Shown: in pieces, positions 1 through 8,643 of the stretch
Layout of the letters: every line of letters begins with the position of its first letter
Numbering within the stretch: the first letter of the stretch is position 1
DNA from: Gyrodactylus bullatarudis
Taxonomy: Eukaryota > Platyhelminthes > Monogenea > Gyrodactylidea > Gyrodactylidae
Length of the DNA stretch: 30,540 nucleotides
Direction of reading: 5' to 3'
NCBI GenBank assembly: GCA_012064415.1
Contig: SSNU01000005.1
Location: forward strand, 1-30,540
Translations under genes and position numbers: made by a program
The notes under the pieces: generated by a model
Seen by the model: the letters and a program-made list of their open reading frames with translations, nothing else
What the model was told of the DNA's origin: nothing
Database searches by the model: none

Positions 1-60
1 AGCTGAAACAAAATTAATAGATGGACCAATGGAAGGCCTCAAAATATTTGCATTGTAAAA

Positions 61-130
61 GTATATAAACGTTACCGGGGTAGAGTCTGAAGAGACCCGG
101 CGAAATATAACGTTTATCACTATAATATAC
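61..130. repeat. Nested hairpin (possible structured RNA or mini-MITE)
   Basis: ATAAACGTTA (65-74) is matched by its exact reverse complement TAACGTTTAT (108-117). Inside it, CCGGG (75-79) pairs with CCCGG (96-100). Inside that, GTCT and AGAC close a short GAAG loop. Outside, GTATAT (61-66) is loosely mirrored by ATATAC (125-130). I see the pairing directly, but no known RNA family is recognised. The sequence holds CTGAAGA and GAAA strings like a hammerhead core, yet the required second stem cannot form, so that reading was rejected. Confidence 0.45.
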
Positions 131-248
131 GCTTGTTTTCTCTAAACCTTCCTCATGTGTTTAGATCCAAACGAAAATTACGAATAACTTAACATGAAAA
201 TATATAATTATCAGGGGTTTGAGAGATTCAGTTTGTTTTATCACATTT

Positions 249-520
249 ACCAAGACAGTTTCATGAATAGTAGAATGACATGATCTATTCAAAGATGTAT
301 AAGGTAATTTGGTACCCTCACACACATCCATGTATTTCACTCATAGTTTTGATACCGGAGTATAGTATATGAAAAATATAATTACCGGTTACATTTATTA
401 TAACCTTCCTATACTTTAGTGTCAAAACTATGAGGGAAATGAATGTATGTGAGGGTACCAAATTGCCTTATACATCTTCGAATGGATCATATCATTCTAC
501 TATTCATGAAACTCTCTTGG
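249..520. repeat. Foldback element, ~100-bp imperfect inverted arms
   Basis: The left arm (249-351) and right arm (423-520) are reverse complements with a handful of mismatches. Both include the string GGTACCCTCACA or its complement and a TTCATGAATAGTAGAATGA block. The loop is about 70 bp. Weaker similarity continues outward to about 200 and 560. A diverged third copy of the same arm lies at 4990-5085, so this is a dispersed family rather than a local accident. There is no credible coding content; the open frame at 430-615 is simply the right arm read through. It is probably a non-autonomous DNA element. Confidence 0.7.
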
Positions 521-721
521 TTATTAACTTTATAAAATCATTCAAAAACCCAGGTTTTACGACGAAAAATAACGAAGTTTTAAGGGCTCATTTTGCCTTT
601 AAAATAGCTTTATAGATAAGGTCATATTTAAGGTATTATGTGTTACATAAAGCCTTTTTGTAGAAAACGCGTCACTATCTTAAATTTTCAACCCCAAGTT
701 ATAAGGTCTAGGCAATACATC

Positions 722-1014
722 TCATCGGGCAATCCATATCTGTCCATAGTCTATACATGCACATGCTATAAAAGTTTCAACGATGTACTCTTTGATATTT
801 CCATTTGAATCAACATTCTGTTTGATCTTATTGCCTTGTAAATTCCTCTGATGAAATGCAGTAATCAGAGGCTGGTTAACGTAAAAATTCTTTTCGTAGT
901 TGACGTAGCAATGACACTTCATACAGTACAACTTGAAGTTTATCTCCTGGAACTCTGAAGGATGTTTCCTAACAATGGCTTATTGTTTCTTTTGGGGCGT
1001 TTTACTCTTGGCAT
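722..1014 (-). pseudogene. hAT-type transposase, N-terminal zinc-finger fragment (frameshifted)
   Basis: Read on the minus strand, the frame starts MPRVKRPKRNNKPLLGN (ATG at 1012-1014). A one-base shift near 962-970 moves it into the frame that continues HPSEFQEIN, then LYCMKCHCYVNYEK, then a Q-L-x-T-A-F-H-Q stretch. It ends at a stop at 722. The pattern (basic start, Lys-rich linker, C-x2-C, V-N-Y, then Q-x-L and a His) resembles the BED-like or CGGBP1-like finger that opens many hAT transposases. That family assignment is from memory of the motif. No DDE core follows, so this is a truncated and frameshifted relic. A repeat block at 1021-1055 just upstream of its ATG is present in inverse orientation at 553-588. 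Confidence 0.5.
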
Positions 1015-1149
1015 ATTATTAGCCCTTAAAACTCGGTTAATTTTGTCGTAAAACCTTATTTTTTGAATAATCTTATATAAATGAGATAAAACACACTGAT
1101 TAAACCCATAAGCGTTTATAGACATTTTTTTGCCCTGGCAATAACTCAA

Positions 1150-2372
1150 TGTCTTATTGATCCGATTTTTAGGTAAAAATTTTTGAGGTTTAATTTCAAT
1201 ACTTCATTGTGAATCTGCTAAAAATTACTCATAAGTAAACCAAAATATGAAAAATCAGTTAATGTTGAAACTAAACTATAAAACTGAGATAATTTTTAAA
1301 TTTCTATGTATAAAACCATGACCAGAACAGAGAAAAAAGCTGGTTAAAATAGAAATTTTAATATTTTTCGAAGCTCTATTGATGCCCTTTTAGTATTTAA
1401 TCAAATAAGAAATTTTTACCAAACGAATATTCAATCAAAAAAGTTTGTGAGTTTATTTTAAAATAATATAAAAATATTCAATTAGATGAACGCTATTGTT
1501 TTCAATCCAGGATTTATAGATCAAAGATTTGATTCAATTCAATTCAGATTTTTATTCGTGAATAAAATAATAATAATAGATGCTGTAGCTAGAGATCGGG
1601 CATTAAAAGCATCAAAATTCTGATACAATGAGTGTAAGAAACGATATTGTATTCATTCTACCTCTAAGGGTGAAATTATATCAGCTAACAAACCAATGCA
1701 AGCATACACACAAAGAAAAAGAAATTTATATTAGAATATTTTAGTACGCACTAGGAGTAGATTTCAGGAATTAAATTTTGGTAATTTTGAAACGCTCGAC
1801 TGTAAAAGTTATTCAGTGGAGTAAACTATTTCGAATTGTGTTTAAATTTGTGAAAAATAAATTATTTCCAAATTAGTGACATAATAGAGCCGAAGTTCTA
1901 TTTTTAAGCTACCAATAGCAAAAAGATGATCTGACTACTTACAAGGGAGCTTTGTTATTCTGTTATTTAGGTTCCTGTTTGATTTTTCGTATTTTTATTA
2001 CATAAGTAATTGCAATAACACATACAAAAAGAAAGCAAGACCTTCTCTGATAAAATGAGAATTGAGAAATTTTCCCCTCTATTGAAGTCAATGTAAAAGT
2101 TTTACCTCTATGTCACAAGTAAATATATCCACGGTAAAAAAATCTACTCCTTGTACGTACAGACCTTAAAGTATGCAAACAAAAGAAAGGTCAATCATGT
2201 TTCATGTAAAGTTTATCATTTTGGTTATTTGAATGTGAAGAGTATGCCACGAAATACAGCTCTATTCTTTGAGAAACTTGTCTTTTATATATATATTGCA
2301 CAAACTCTCGACATCTTTCAAACAAGAAACTATCAATAATTAAAAATAAATTTTGTGTAATTTTTTATTTAG
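1150..2372. other. Non-coding stretch before the kinase exon
   Basis: No gene is supported here. Positions 1310-1380 are related in inverse orientation to 3400-3460, sharing a (T)TTTAACCAG...CTCTGTT block, so this is part of a dispersed repeat. Positions 1540-1580 end in an ATAATAATAATA run after ATTCAATTCAATTCAG, which looks like the 3' tail of a retroelement. The ATG at 1485 opens only 47 codons and crosses that tail. A pyrimidine-rich stretch ending in AG (2371-2372) is the acceptor for the next exon. Confidence 0.4.
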
Positions 2373-2558
2373 GCAAGATGTAGTGAAAAGGAATTCAATG
2401 ACTGGATAGTTTTGGAAGATTGTTACAATACTGGGAAATTTGGAAGAATTGTGAAAGTCAAAGAAACTTTAAAACCAATTCAGGATGATTTAAATGACGA
2501 TGTTTGTTATAAAGTGGATCGTCAAAATAAAATATTTCTGATTCAAACAAAAATCCAG
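2373..2558 (+). CDS. Kinase-fold gene, exon A (N-lobe, glycine-rich loop)
   Basis: This exon encodes 62 residues between a TTTTTATTTAG acceptor and a CAG|GTGAGA donor. It contains the glycine-rich loop (residues 20-25, TGKFGR), followed by I-V-K-V, matching the kinase G-x-G-x-F-G-x-V consensus with the first Gly replaced. Near its end, FLIQTKI (55-61) sits where the V-A-I-K strand is expected, making Lys60 a candidate ATP-binding lysine, less surely. The frame ends in phase 0 and joins the exon at 8306 in frame; that exon opens with an alpha-C-like segment (Glu69, then R-Y-L-x-M-H-D). There is no start codon, so earlier exons must exist upstream, inside or outside the window. The motifs are seen in the sequence; the exon joining is inferred. 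Confidence 0.6.
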
Positions 2559-3172
2559 GTGAGAATCTCAAGATATTATCAAAATCATATAGGGATAGGG
2601 AATCTAAAAAAGCCAACTAATTGAATATTTAAAGAAAAGTTGCATCCAATATTGACATATTGCACTTTAACGTGATGTGTTACATTATTTATAATATCTA
2701 CATTGAATATTTTATTTTTCAAGTATCATCGATGAAATTTAGATCACCTTTTTTTCTTCCCCAGTGCATTGTATAAGAAGTCTCAATTCCGAACCCTACA
2801 CAATTGGAATGTTTGATAAAAAATCTTCACAGCCTCAACAAGTGCTTTTAAATTTTCGAATCGTAAAATTTATTTCCTAAACGATAAACAAAGTGATTTT
2901 TTAGAGATCAAACAGTTTACGAACCTGTATCATGATATAATTTTCGAAAAATTTAAACACTGAGCGAACAGTGTATACACAGTTTATAGTTTCTACATTA
3001 CACGTAACATATATAACAATCGAGTTCTATAAATTGATTACAACATATACATATATATCGACTATGATGGACACTTCGATAAAATCAATTTCAGAAAAAA
3101 AATTTTATTTTGCTCAGAAAATCAAAGTTAAATACAATAACCCTATTCATTTAATTCTTCAGTCAGACTATA

Positions 3173-3816
3173 ACTATCTGACCGCCGAAACGTCTCGAAG
3201 AGGCTTCGGAAAAAGATTAGTTATATTCCAAATAAATCTACTTTAACTAATTTTTATCGATCTTACTGAGACAATCACGTCATACTACATGATATTCAAA
3301 TTTCCCACGCCATTATGTTTGTTTTAAGAAATAGAACTATCAAACAAAATATAACTTTTCTGACTTTTTGAGGCCCTACTGATTACTAATTATTAGGGCC
3401 TCAAAAAGCATTAAAATAGTTATTTTAACCAGTTATTCCCTCTGTTTTGTAAACCATTGAAAACTATAATCTTTTCTGCTTTTTCATCAGGGTTAAAATA
3501 CCTTTTGTAGACGAAATTGAGAGGTTGTTTTATTCAAAGCAAAAATGATTTTTTCAAATTGAGTGACCAAAATAAGGGCTGTTTTTACAATATTAAATTT
3601 TAAGGTCAAATGCTAAATAAATAATGATAAAATTTATTTTCAGGTATTATTTTTTGAGGCTCTACTAACTAGTAATAAGACCATTTTATGCTAATTATTA
3701 ATCACTTTTGATACGACCTAATTACTCTTCAATAAAAATTAGTTAAAGTAGATTTATTTGGAATATAACTAATCTTTTTCCGAAGCCTCTTCGAGACGTT
3801 TCGGCGGTCAGATAGT
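3173..3816. repeat. 85-bp perfect inverted repeat: two Penelope 3' ends facing each other
   Basis: Positions 3173-3257 and 3732-3816 are exact reverse complements over 85 bp (the coordinate sum is constant at 6989). Both carry GACCGCCGAAACGTCTCG and a TTAGTTATATTCC block, which is the terminal sequence of the Penelope-like element whose ORF lies at 3829-4680. The 3258-3731 spacer holds two direct copies of a TTTTTGAGGCYCTACT motif (about 3365 and 3653). The first is mirrored into a hairpin closed by TTTTTGAGGCCCTA and TAGGGCCTCAAAAA. Confidence 0.75.
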
Positions 3817-3832
3817 GAAGTACCATCCTCAG
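3795..3832 (-). ncRNA. Hammerhead-ribozyme-like motif at the Penelope 3' end
   Basis: On the minus strand a CTGAGGA box (3826-3832) fits the hammerhead C-U-G-A-N-G-A core. It is followed by a segment that can close GGT with ACC, and then by GAAACGTC (3795-3802), which fits G-A-A-A plus a minimal stem III and the cleavage triplet GUC. Penelope-like elements are known to carry hammerhead motifs. Here stem II is weak, with extra bases before GAAA, and I cannot find a convincing stem I, so activity is doubtful. The CTGAGGA box overlaps the TGA stop (3829-3831) of the element's ORF. An overlapping fold on the plus strand (3808-3855) has a perfect TCAGAT/ATCTGA stem I and GGAT-GAAAC-GCTT-GTC, but its first core box is altered. 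Confidence 0.4.
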
Positions 3833-4680
3833 TGGATGAAACGCTTGTCATCTGAAATCTCTTCAATTTTATCTAAAATCCTTGGTATTCCTATTGGTCC
3901 AAATCTAAAAAACCATCTAAAATTGAATAAACCTTAAAAACAATCAGGTTGCCTGTAGAAAAAATCAAACACGAAAAAACATGAAATTAACCATCTGCTA
4001 AATCCAAAGTTTATGAAAGTCTTCTTTTCTTTACGTATAAATGCAACCAATGCTATTTCAATTTCACCAATATTGCCATTGATAGTATCATTTGTACCTA
4101 TTTCTAGAGCTTCTTAATTAATTATTCTTTTTTTCAAATTGATTTTGATCCTAAATTATCTTAGCATTTTCGAAGTCGAAAATGTGTCCCTCCCCTGTGT
4201 GTTCCATTAGTTGTGAATTGTAATAACCCCTGAGAACATCTTTGTGATGTTCATTAATCCTACACTCAAAAGATCTACCCGTCTGTCCTCCGTATTTCTT
4301 ACTACAAGAGCAATCAATAGAATACACACCTTTTCCTTGCATCTGATTTATATCTGACCTTTCATTATTAATCTTATTTAGGATATTATTTTTATTTAAA
4401 AAAACTCTTAAATTATTTTTTCCTATAAATCTTGTTGCTAATTTCTTATTAAATGGAGTATAATCTAAAAACACTTTCTAACTCATTCTTCCCGATTCTA
4501 GGACCATAAAAACTTCTCAAAACCTCTGACATTTTGTCCCTAATAACCTTGTTAGGATAACCATTCCTGAAAAAAACTCTTTTTGCTTAAATGTTCTTGT
4601 ACAGTTGATCATACAACACGTAGAATTTCTCCTTTAAGAGTACTAATTTTATACTTACGAGAGGGATGACTCTTATAATT
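3829..4680 (-). pseudogene. Penelope-like element, reverse transcriptase C-end plus GIY-YIG endonuclease (broken)
   Basis: Three minus-strand pieces lie in order. Around 4680-4480, SHPSRKYKISTLKGEI and later a GYPN-type segment resemble the end of the Penelope reverse transcriptase domain. At 4474-4151 a continuous frame contains KGVYSIDCSCSKKYGGQTGR, R-I-N-E-H and an M-E-H...G-H-I-F-D-F stretch, which is the GIY-YIG endonuclease signature with its Cys-rich loop and the conserved Arg and Glu-His. From 4150 down to the TGA at 3829, shifted frames give an EALEIGTND segment and a tail ending PRILDKIEEISDDKRFIH. GIY-YIG-bearing Penelope elements use this domain to nick target DNA. The RT catalytic region is missing, and several frameshifts make it non-functional. 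Confidence 0.7.
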
Positions 4681-4789
4681 AAAAACAATAGTTATTATAG
4701 TTAATTATTGGATATTTTCAAAAATTTACTTCTTAATTAAACCATTATTTAGACGTAATTTTAAATCTAAGTAATTTAAATCAGATGGT

Positions 4790-4925
4790 TTTTTAGATCT
4801 GGACAAGTAGGAACACCAAGGTTTTTAGATAAAATTGAAGAGATTTCAGATGACAAGCGTTTCATCCACTGAAGATTGTCTATCTGGAAAAATGTTAGTT
4901 ATATTCCCATTAAATCTACTTATAT
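4790..4925 (+). mobile_element. Second, opposite-orientation Penelope C-end and 3' terminus
   Basis: This plus-strand stretch is homologous to the minus-strand end of the neighbouring element. It encodes a short open tail (R-W-F-F-R-S-G ... LDKIEEISDDKRFIH, then TGA) and continues through CTGAAGA (4869-4875) to TTAGTTATATTCC and AAATCTACTT. Compared with the other copy it has lost the GAAACGTC half of the hammerhead-like motif. The coding tail is open in both copies, which supports it as the true C-terminus of the family. It is truncated at its 5' side near 4790. Confidence 0.6.
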
Positions 4926-4989
4926 CTACTGAAGGTTTCACATTCCATCATGGAAAAAAACTGTTAATTACTCTTCCTGTACTTCAATG

Positions 4990-5085
4990 TTGAGACTTTA
5001 AGTGAAATACATAGATTTGTGTGAGGGTATGAATTTACGTTATATACCATCGATAAGATCATAGCATTCTAATATTCTTTAACAC
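4990..5085 (+). repeat. Diverged copy of the 249-520 foldback arm
   Basis: The sequence aligns with the right arm at 423-520 along its length: a GTGAAATACATAGAT...GTGTGAGGGTA segment, then TTATATACCATCG, then ATCATAGCATTCTAATATTC. Differences are frequent, so it is an old copy. No coding content is seen. Confidence 0.55.
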
Positions 5086-5167
5086 TTTCGATACCAGAGG
5101 TCATATACGATCACTATGTTCGAACTGAATTTTCCAATAATTTTGAAACTTTTTTTCATGATTATTT

Positions 5168-5350
5168 TGTGATAAACAGTCAATTTCACACGTGATGTCT
5201 CGTGATGAATTTATTTTTTTCATGAACATGTTAATTTATACCTCTCTGTCCCAAAAATTCAACCAATGAGCGTTGAGTATTTATTGACCAATCAGGAATA
5301 AGCATCCTAGAATCAAAATTCTTTATATCTCTAACACTTTCATGCTGTAT
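5168..5350 (+). repeat. Diverged copy of the 12675-14238 foldback end
   Basis: It shares ACAGTCAATTTCACACGTGA, GATGAATTTATTTT, TTTATACCTCTCTG and a TTGAGTATTT...GACCAAT block, in the same order and spacing as the left arm at 12675-12820. Only one arm is present here, so it is a solo end or a decayed copy. Confidence 0.5.
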
Positions 5351-6296
5351 AAAAATTACTATTTTCATAATCAGTATTACATTTTATACATCATTGAAAA
5401 GAGAATTTTTTCCTTTTTCAAATGCACTAAATTTATTTTTTCTATCTTCACTATTAACTGAGATAAAATATCTCTGAAACCTTTAGTCGTTTTGAAAAAC
5501 AAATAGCACCATTCGAAAGGGCATCAAATTTTACGTAAACCTGCGAAGTTTCAGTAAAAAATATCCCGATAACCCATATACTTTGTCGAAATAAATCAGA
5601 AATCGATAATCAAAAAATCTTAATTGAAATCATATCTAACTAAAAAAGACAGATATTCATATCCCTCCCCTTCTCTCCTCGCTAAAATTAGAGAAAGTCA
5701 AAGGTTAAAAAAAACATACAAATGTGTGAATAAACAATCACAATGTCTTACATCATTCATATCTGTCCATCACATTCAATGTCAGAGCTGGAGTACCTAC
5801 CGGGTCCTATCCCTCAGTCTAACTAGTCAAGCCTTTCGATCCTATTGCAGCTATATATTCGATATTTTACAGCTCTCTTTACTTTTAAATTTAGAAATTC
5901 TTTTAAATGACTGATTTTTTAATTCTCAAATTTTTCTACAGTCCAACTACGAAGTGAGTTTTTTAGAACGCTGAGAAAATATCTTTTTCGCAATACCAAA
6001 GAAATATATCGAATATTTTTCTTGTCTTAGTCCAGGGCATATATTTTACATAAAAATAAACGTACATTTTCATATACGTTCGGATAACTGGAAATATTCA
6101 TCAATTAAAATATTAACAAAAGAATTATATTTTATAGAGATATGTACATTTCGCCAGGTCTCGTCAGTCTCAATTTCTGGTTCAATATTTAATAAAAGTT
6201 GTTGCAATGAAATTGTAAATCTTCTCTTGAGTAATTCCAATCGATGAAAAACCAAAAAACTTTTCTAGTATTCAGGTAGAAAAGAAAAATTAAAAA
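5351..6296. other. Intronic stretch without recognisable genes
   Basis: A plus-strand frame (5624-5914) and a minus-strand frame (6070-6255) are open, but neither shows a motif I recognise. The minus-strand one lies directly downstream of the GIY-YIG fragment at 6297-6590 and could be a remnant from the same insertion. No strong repeats are seen. Confidence 0.3.
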
Positions 6297-6590
6297 TCAA
6301 TTGGGCCACGCTAGTTCTAAATTGTGCGTGTAGTTCTTTTGAATACACAGATTTGGATCTTCCTTCATAATGTTAAATTTCTCTATGATTTTGTGGTCCG
6401 TCAATTGATCGCTTGAATTTCTAAATATAATTCTGAAATTGCTTTCGTTCGCCTCACACCCGCATCTATCAATGTGTTTTTTAATTGACGAACTATTTTT
6501 GTTTAAATATTCATCAATCCTAATCGCTAACCTTCTCTGCGTTCGACCTATATATCTAGCTCCGTATATTTGACTGTATTTTGGTTTAGG
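6297..6590 (-). pseudogene. Second GIY-YIG endonuclease fragment (Penelope-type)
   Basis: A 98-codon minus-strand frame, with no ATG near its start, runs from a TGA at 6591-6593 to a TGA at 6297-6299. It reads I-Y-G-A-R-YIGRTQRRLAIRIDEYL, then S-S-I-K-K-H-I-D-R-C-G-C, then S-N-F-R-I-I-F-R-N, then a K-I-I-E-K-F-N-I segment. This follows the GIY-YIG order: Y-I-G-R-T, Arg-rich helix, R-I-x-E, K-x-H-I, and the late E-x-x-x-I. It differs strongly from the domain at 4151-4474, so it comes from a different element lineage. No RT sequence is seen upstream, so it is a 5'-truncated relic within the kinase gene's intron. Confidence 0.6.
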
Positions 6591-6670
6591 TCAATGTAAA
6601 CTCAAACATTACCTACCTAATTGAGCTCATAAAATGAGGCTTCAGGAACTCAACTGATAGGTATATAGGT

Positions 6671-7390
6671 GATATTTAGGATTGATAAAATTTGAGAACT
6701 GGCCAAGAAGAAGAAAATGGTTTGCTTGAAGATAGGTAGCCCATTTTTTTAAAGATTTGCCAGAATTAATTTTCAAGAAATTACTGATTTCTACTAGTTA
6801 CATTTGCTGGGCGAACTTCTCCAGTACCCCTGTCGAAAGAGCTAACAATACATTCATCTTCGCAGCATAAATACCATATTATATTTTCTTTTCGAAACTT
6901 TTTTTTTATCAATTTCAACCATATGACTATTCTCTACTATTTGAGCTTGAAATTTAGCTGCATTCAGAAAAATATTACGAAACAAATAAAAATTCTATCG
7001 TCTTTCTTGCCACAATACCTGAATAATATGTTCTATCTGAACTAAAGTAGTATCACATTCAGGGGGATTAAACAATAAATTTCCTGATAAACTAAATTAC
7101 CCTTAGATATTGATTAGTATCTTCCACACCTAGTAAATTGCTTGAAATTAGGTCTAGTTGGAATGACGGCCAAATACTCTTCATTATGACATGGAGAAGA
7201 CTTAAGATTAATAAAGTTATTCTATACTAAATAGTTACGAGTTGCAAGACTCAAAGATGGCGCTCTTGTAAATTGCATTTTATGAATGATTCTCTTTTCA
7301 ATCATTTTTGAAGTACCTTTAATTGATTCCCAGATACTTTTTTGATAAAAGGGCCAGTTCTCAAATTTTATCTTGATTTAATCCTATCAC
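6671..7390. repeat. Inverted-repeat element, ~40-50-bp arms
   Basis: GATAAAATTTGAGAACTGGCC on the left (about 6684-6704) is the reverse complement of a block at about 7352-7373. Weaker pairing continues outward (GTGATA...GGATT against AATCCTATCAC). The 650-bp interior has no ORF with recognisable motifs. It is probably a non-autonomous DNA element. Confidence 0.45.
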
Positions 7391-7819
7391 ATGAATATTC
7401 TTCATCGAATAAACTGAACCTTAACCGAGCCATAGACTAAGTATAAGGTGGATATAGGCAGTTTTATACTAAATAATATACTCGAATAGACCTTACAACA
7501 TAGGGGTGCTAGGCCCAACTTTTCGCTGAACCTGAAACGAACTGCCACCGAATAATCTTGTGGAAAAGTATTAAGGGACTTTGTTTTTAAAGCTTAGAAT
7601 CGAATAGAAACCTAATTGTGTCCTCATCTATTAAAATAAATATTGGATAATTAAAACTAACTAATTAGCAAGTTAAAGTTTTGTTATTTGATTATGCGAG
7701 TAACGTGATCTACGGATTAGATTGATAGAATAATCAACCGTTTATCTATTTTCTTAATTAGATGAGTTGATAAATGAAATTTTCAATTAAAAACTAATAT
7801 GAATGCACTTAAACTTAGA

Positions 7820-7992
7820 TCAGATGATGATGGAGAAAACTTCTGGCTTCTCGTTGAATGAGTCAATGTTCACTGAATAAACCAATCTGGAGAGAGAATT
7901 TCATTAATTTGTGAAAACTTGGTATTATTAACTAGAAAAAAACTACCAGAAATAGCCACAATTCGAAAAAATGTTTCAACTAATAATGCTTG
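7820..7992 (+). repeat. Dispersed repeat, copy 1 (second copy at 30129-30301)
   Basis: It aligns in the same orientation with 30129-30301. Both carry CAGATGATGAT, a TTCACTGAAT...ACCAATC block, GGAGAGAGAATT, GAAAAC and ATTCGAAAAAATGT in the same order with similar spacing. It is non-coding. Confidence 0.6.
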
Positions 7993-8305
7993 AGAATTAA
8001 GTTTGACTAGTTTAAATAATTCGTACTGAGGTAAAAGATTAATGTGTATATCTAGTCTTGGTAGATGTCTTCAAACATCAGTTTTGAGCTGAGTCAACTT
8101 TTTTATTTTAATAAAGGAAGGATGCCAGTTATTTCAAAAATCTTCTCCTTTTATTAACGCGTAAATAAAATATACTTTTATCCCGTCGTAGTGATGGATT
8201 AGAGTTAATCAAAATGAAATCATAATCCGATCGTATGTAATATAAGCTATGTGACGTTAGATTTTCAGTCACCATCCATTTTTAAGAAAAATATATTCTT
8301 TTCAG

Positions 8306-8608
8306 GAAAAATTGTTGATGTACGAAGCAACAATATGCCGTTATCTTACAATGCATGACAGTATCATGGTACCGATGCATCAAAGGATATTAGATCTGAA
8401 AAAATCTAGATATCTCCTTAGATTTTTCACTGGAGAAATAAGTTATAGCCTCGCACAAATAAAATCAAAGTTCCCTTTTCATTATGGAAATTTAAAATAT
8501 ATCATGTACCAGTTGTTCGTGATTCTCTATGAATTATACACCATGAATATTGTACATAGAGATATTTGCTTATCAAATTTGTATATAAACCAAAAGGGTA
8601 AAGTAAAG
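8306..8608 (+). CDS. Kinase-fold gene, exon B (alpha-C to catalytic loop)
   Basis: This exon encodes 101 residues between a TTTTCAG acceptor and an AAG|GTAATT donor, in phase 0 at both ends. It covers the alpha-C Glu (second residue block, M-Y-E-A-T-I), the hinge, a Q-L-F-V-I-L-Y-E-L-Y helix, and the catalytic loop NIVHRDICLSNLYI. There His-Arg-Asp and the Mg-binding Asn are kept, but the Lys of H-R-D-x-K is Cys. The I-C-L-S-N form is neither the usual Ser/Thr (L-K-P-E-N) nor Tyr (L-A-A-R-N) signature. I therefore cannot assign a subgroup; TBCK-like and RYK-like pseudokinases were considered, and neither fits throughout. Confidence 0.7.
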
Positions 8609-8643
8609 GTAATTTCTCTAGTCTCTAATCATTTTTTATATAG
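8609..8643 (+). other. 35-nt intron between kinase exons B and C
   Basis: It has GT at 8609-8610, a CTAAT branch-like motif, a T-rich stretch and TATATAG at the end. Removing it joins ...KGKVK to IATFR in frame and continues the kinase order. Reading through it instead gives a frame that stops after about 20 residues and loses the activation segment. The length is at or near the lower limit for spliceosomal introns in animals. Confidence 0.6.

Larger units (their letters stand above)
2559..8305 (+). other. Large intron (5.7 kb) filled with transposable-element relics
   Basis: It runs from GTGAGA after exon A to TTTTCAG before exon B. It contains Penelope-like retroelement pieces (3173-4925), foldback-family copies (4990-5085, 5168-5350), a second GIY-YIG fragment (6297-6590), an inverted-repeat element (6671-7390) and a dispersed repeat (7820-7992). 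Open frames at 2971-3246 and 5624-5914 match nothing and are treated as chance. Confidence 0.5.

Noticed and set aside
81..104. CTGAAGA followed by GAAA, as a hammerhead core, in the hairpin at 61-130
   Set aside because: The eight bases between them cannot form a stem II, and the bases before CTGAAGA do not pair as stem I; the hairpin pairing is better.
430..615. Open frame on the plus strand starting MREMNVCEG
   Set aside because: It is the right arm of the foldback read through, and similar arms elsewhere are not open.
1485..1623. Possible 47-codon exon starting M-N-A-I-V-F-N-P-G
   Set aside because: It crosses an ATAATAATA tail typical of retroelement 3' ends and has no family motif or donor site.
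3165..3815. CRISPR-like or satellite explanation for the repeated Penelope ends
   Set aside because: The copies are inverted and few, contain an ORF tail, and the genome is eukaryotic.
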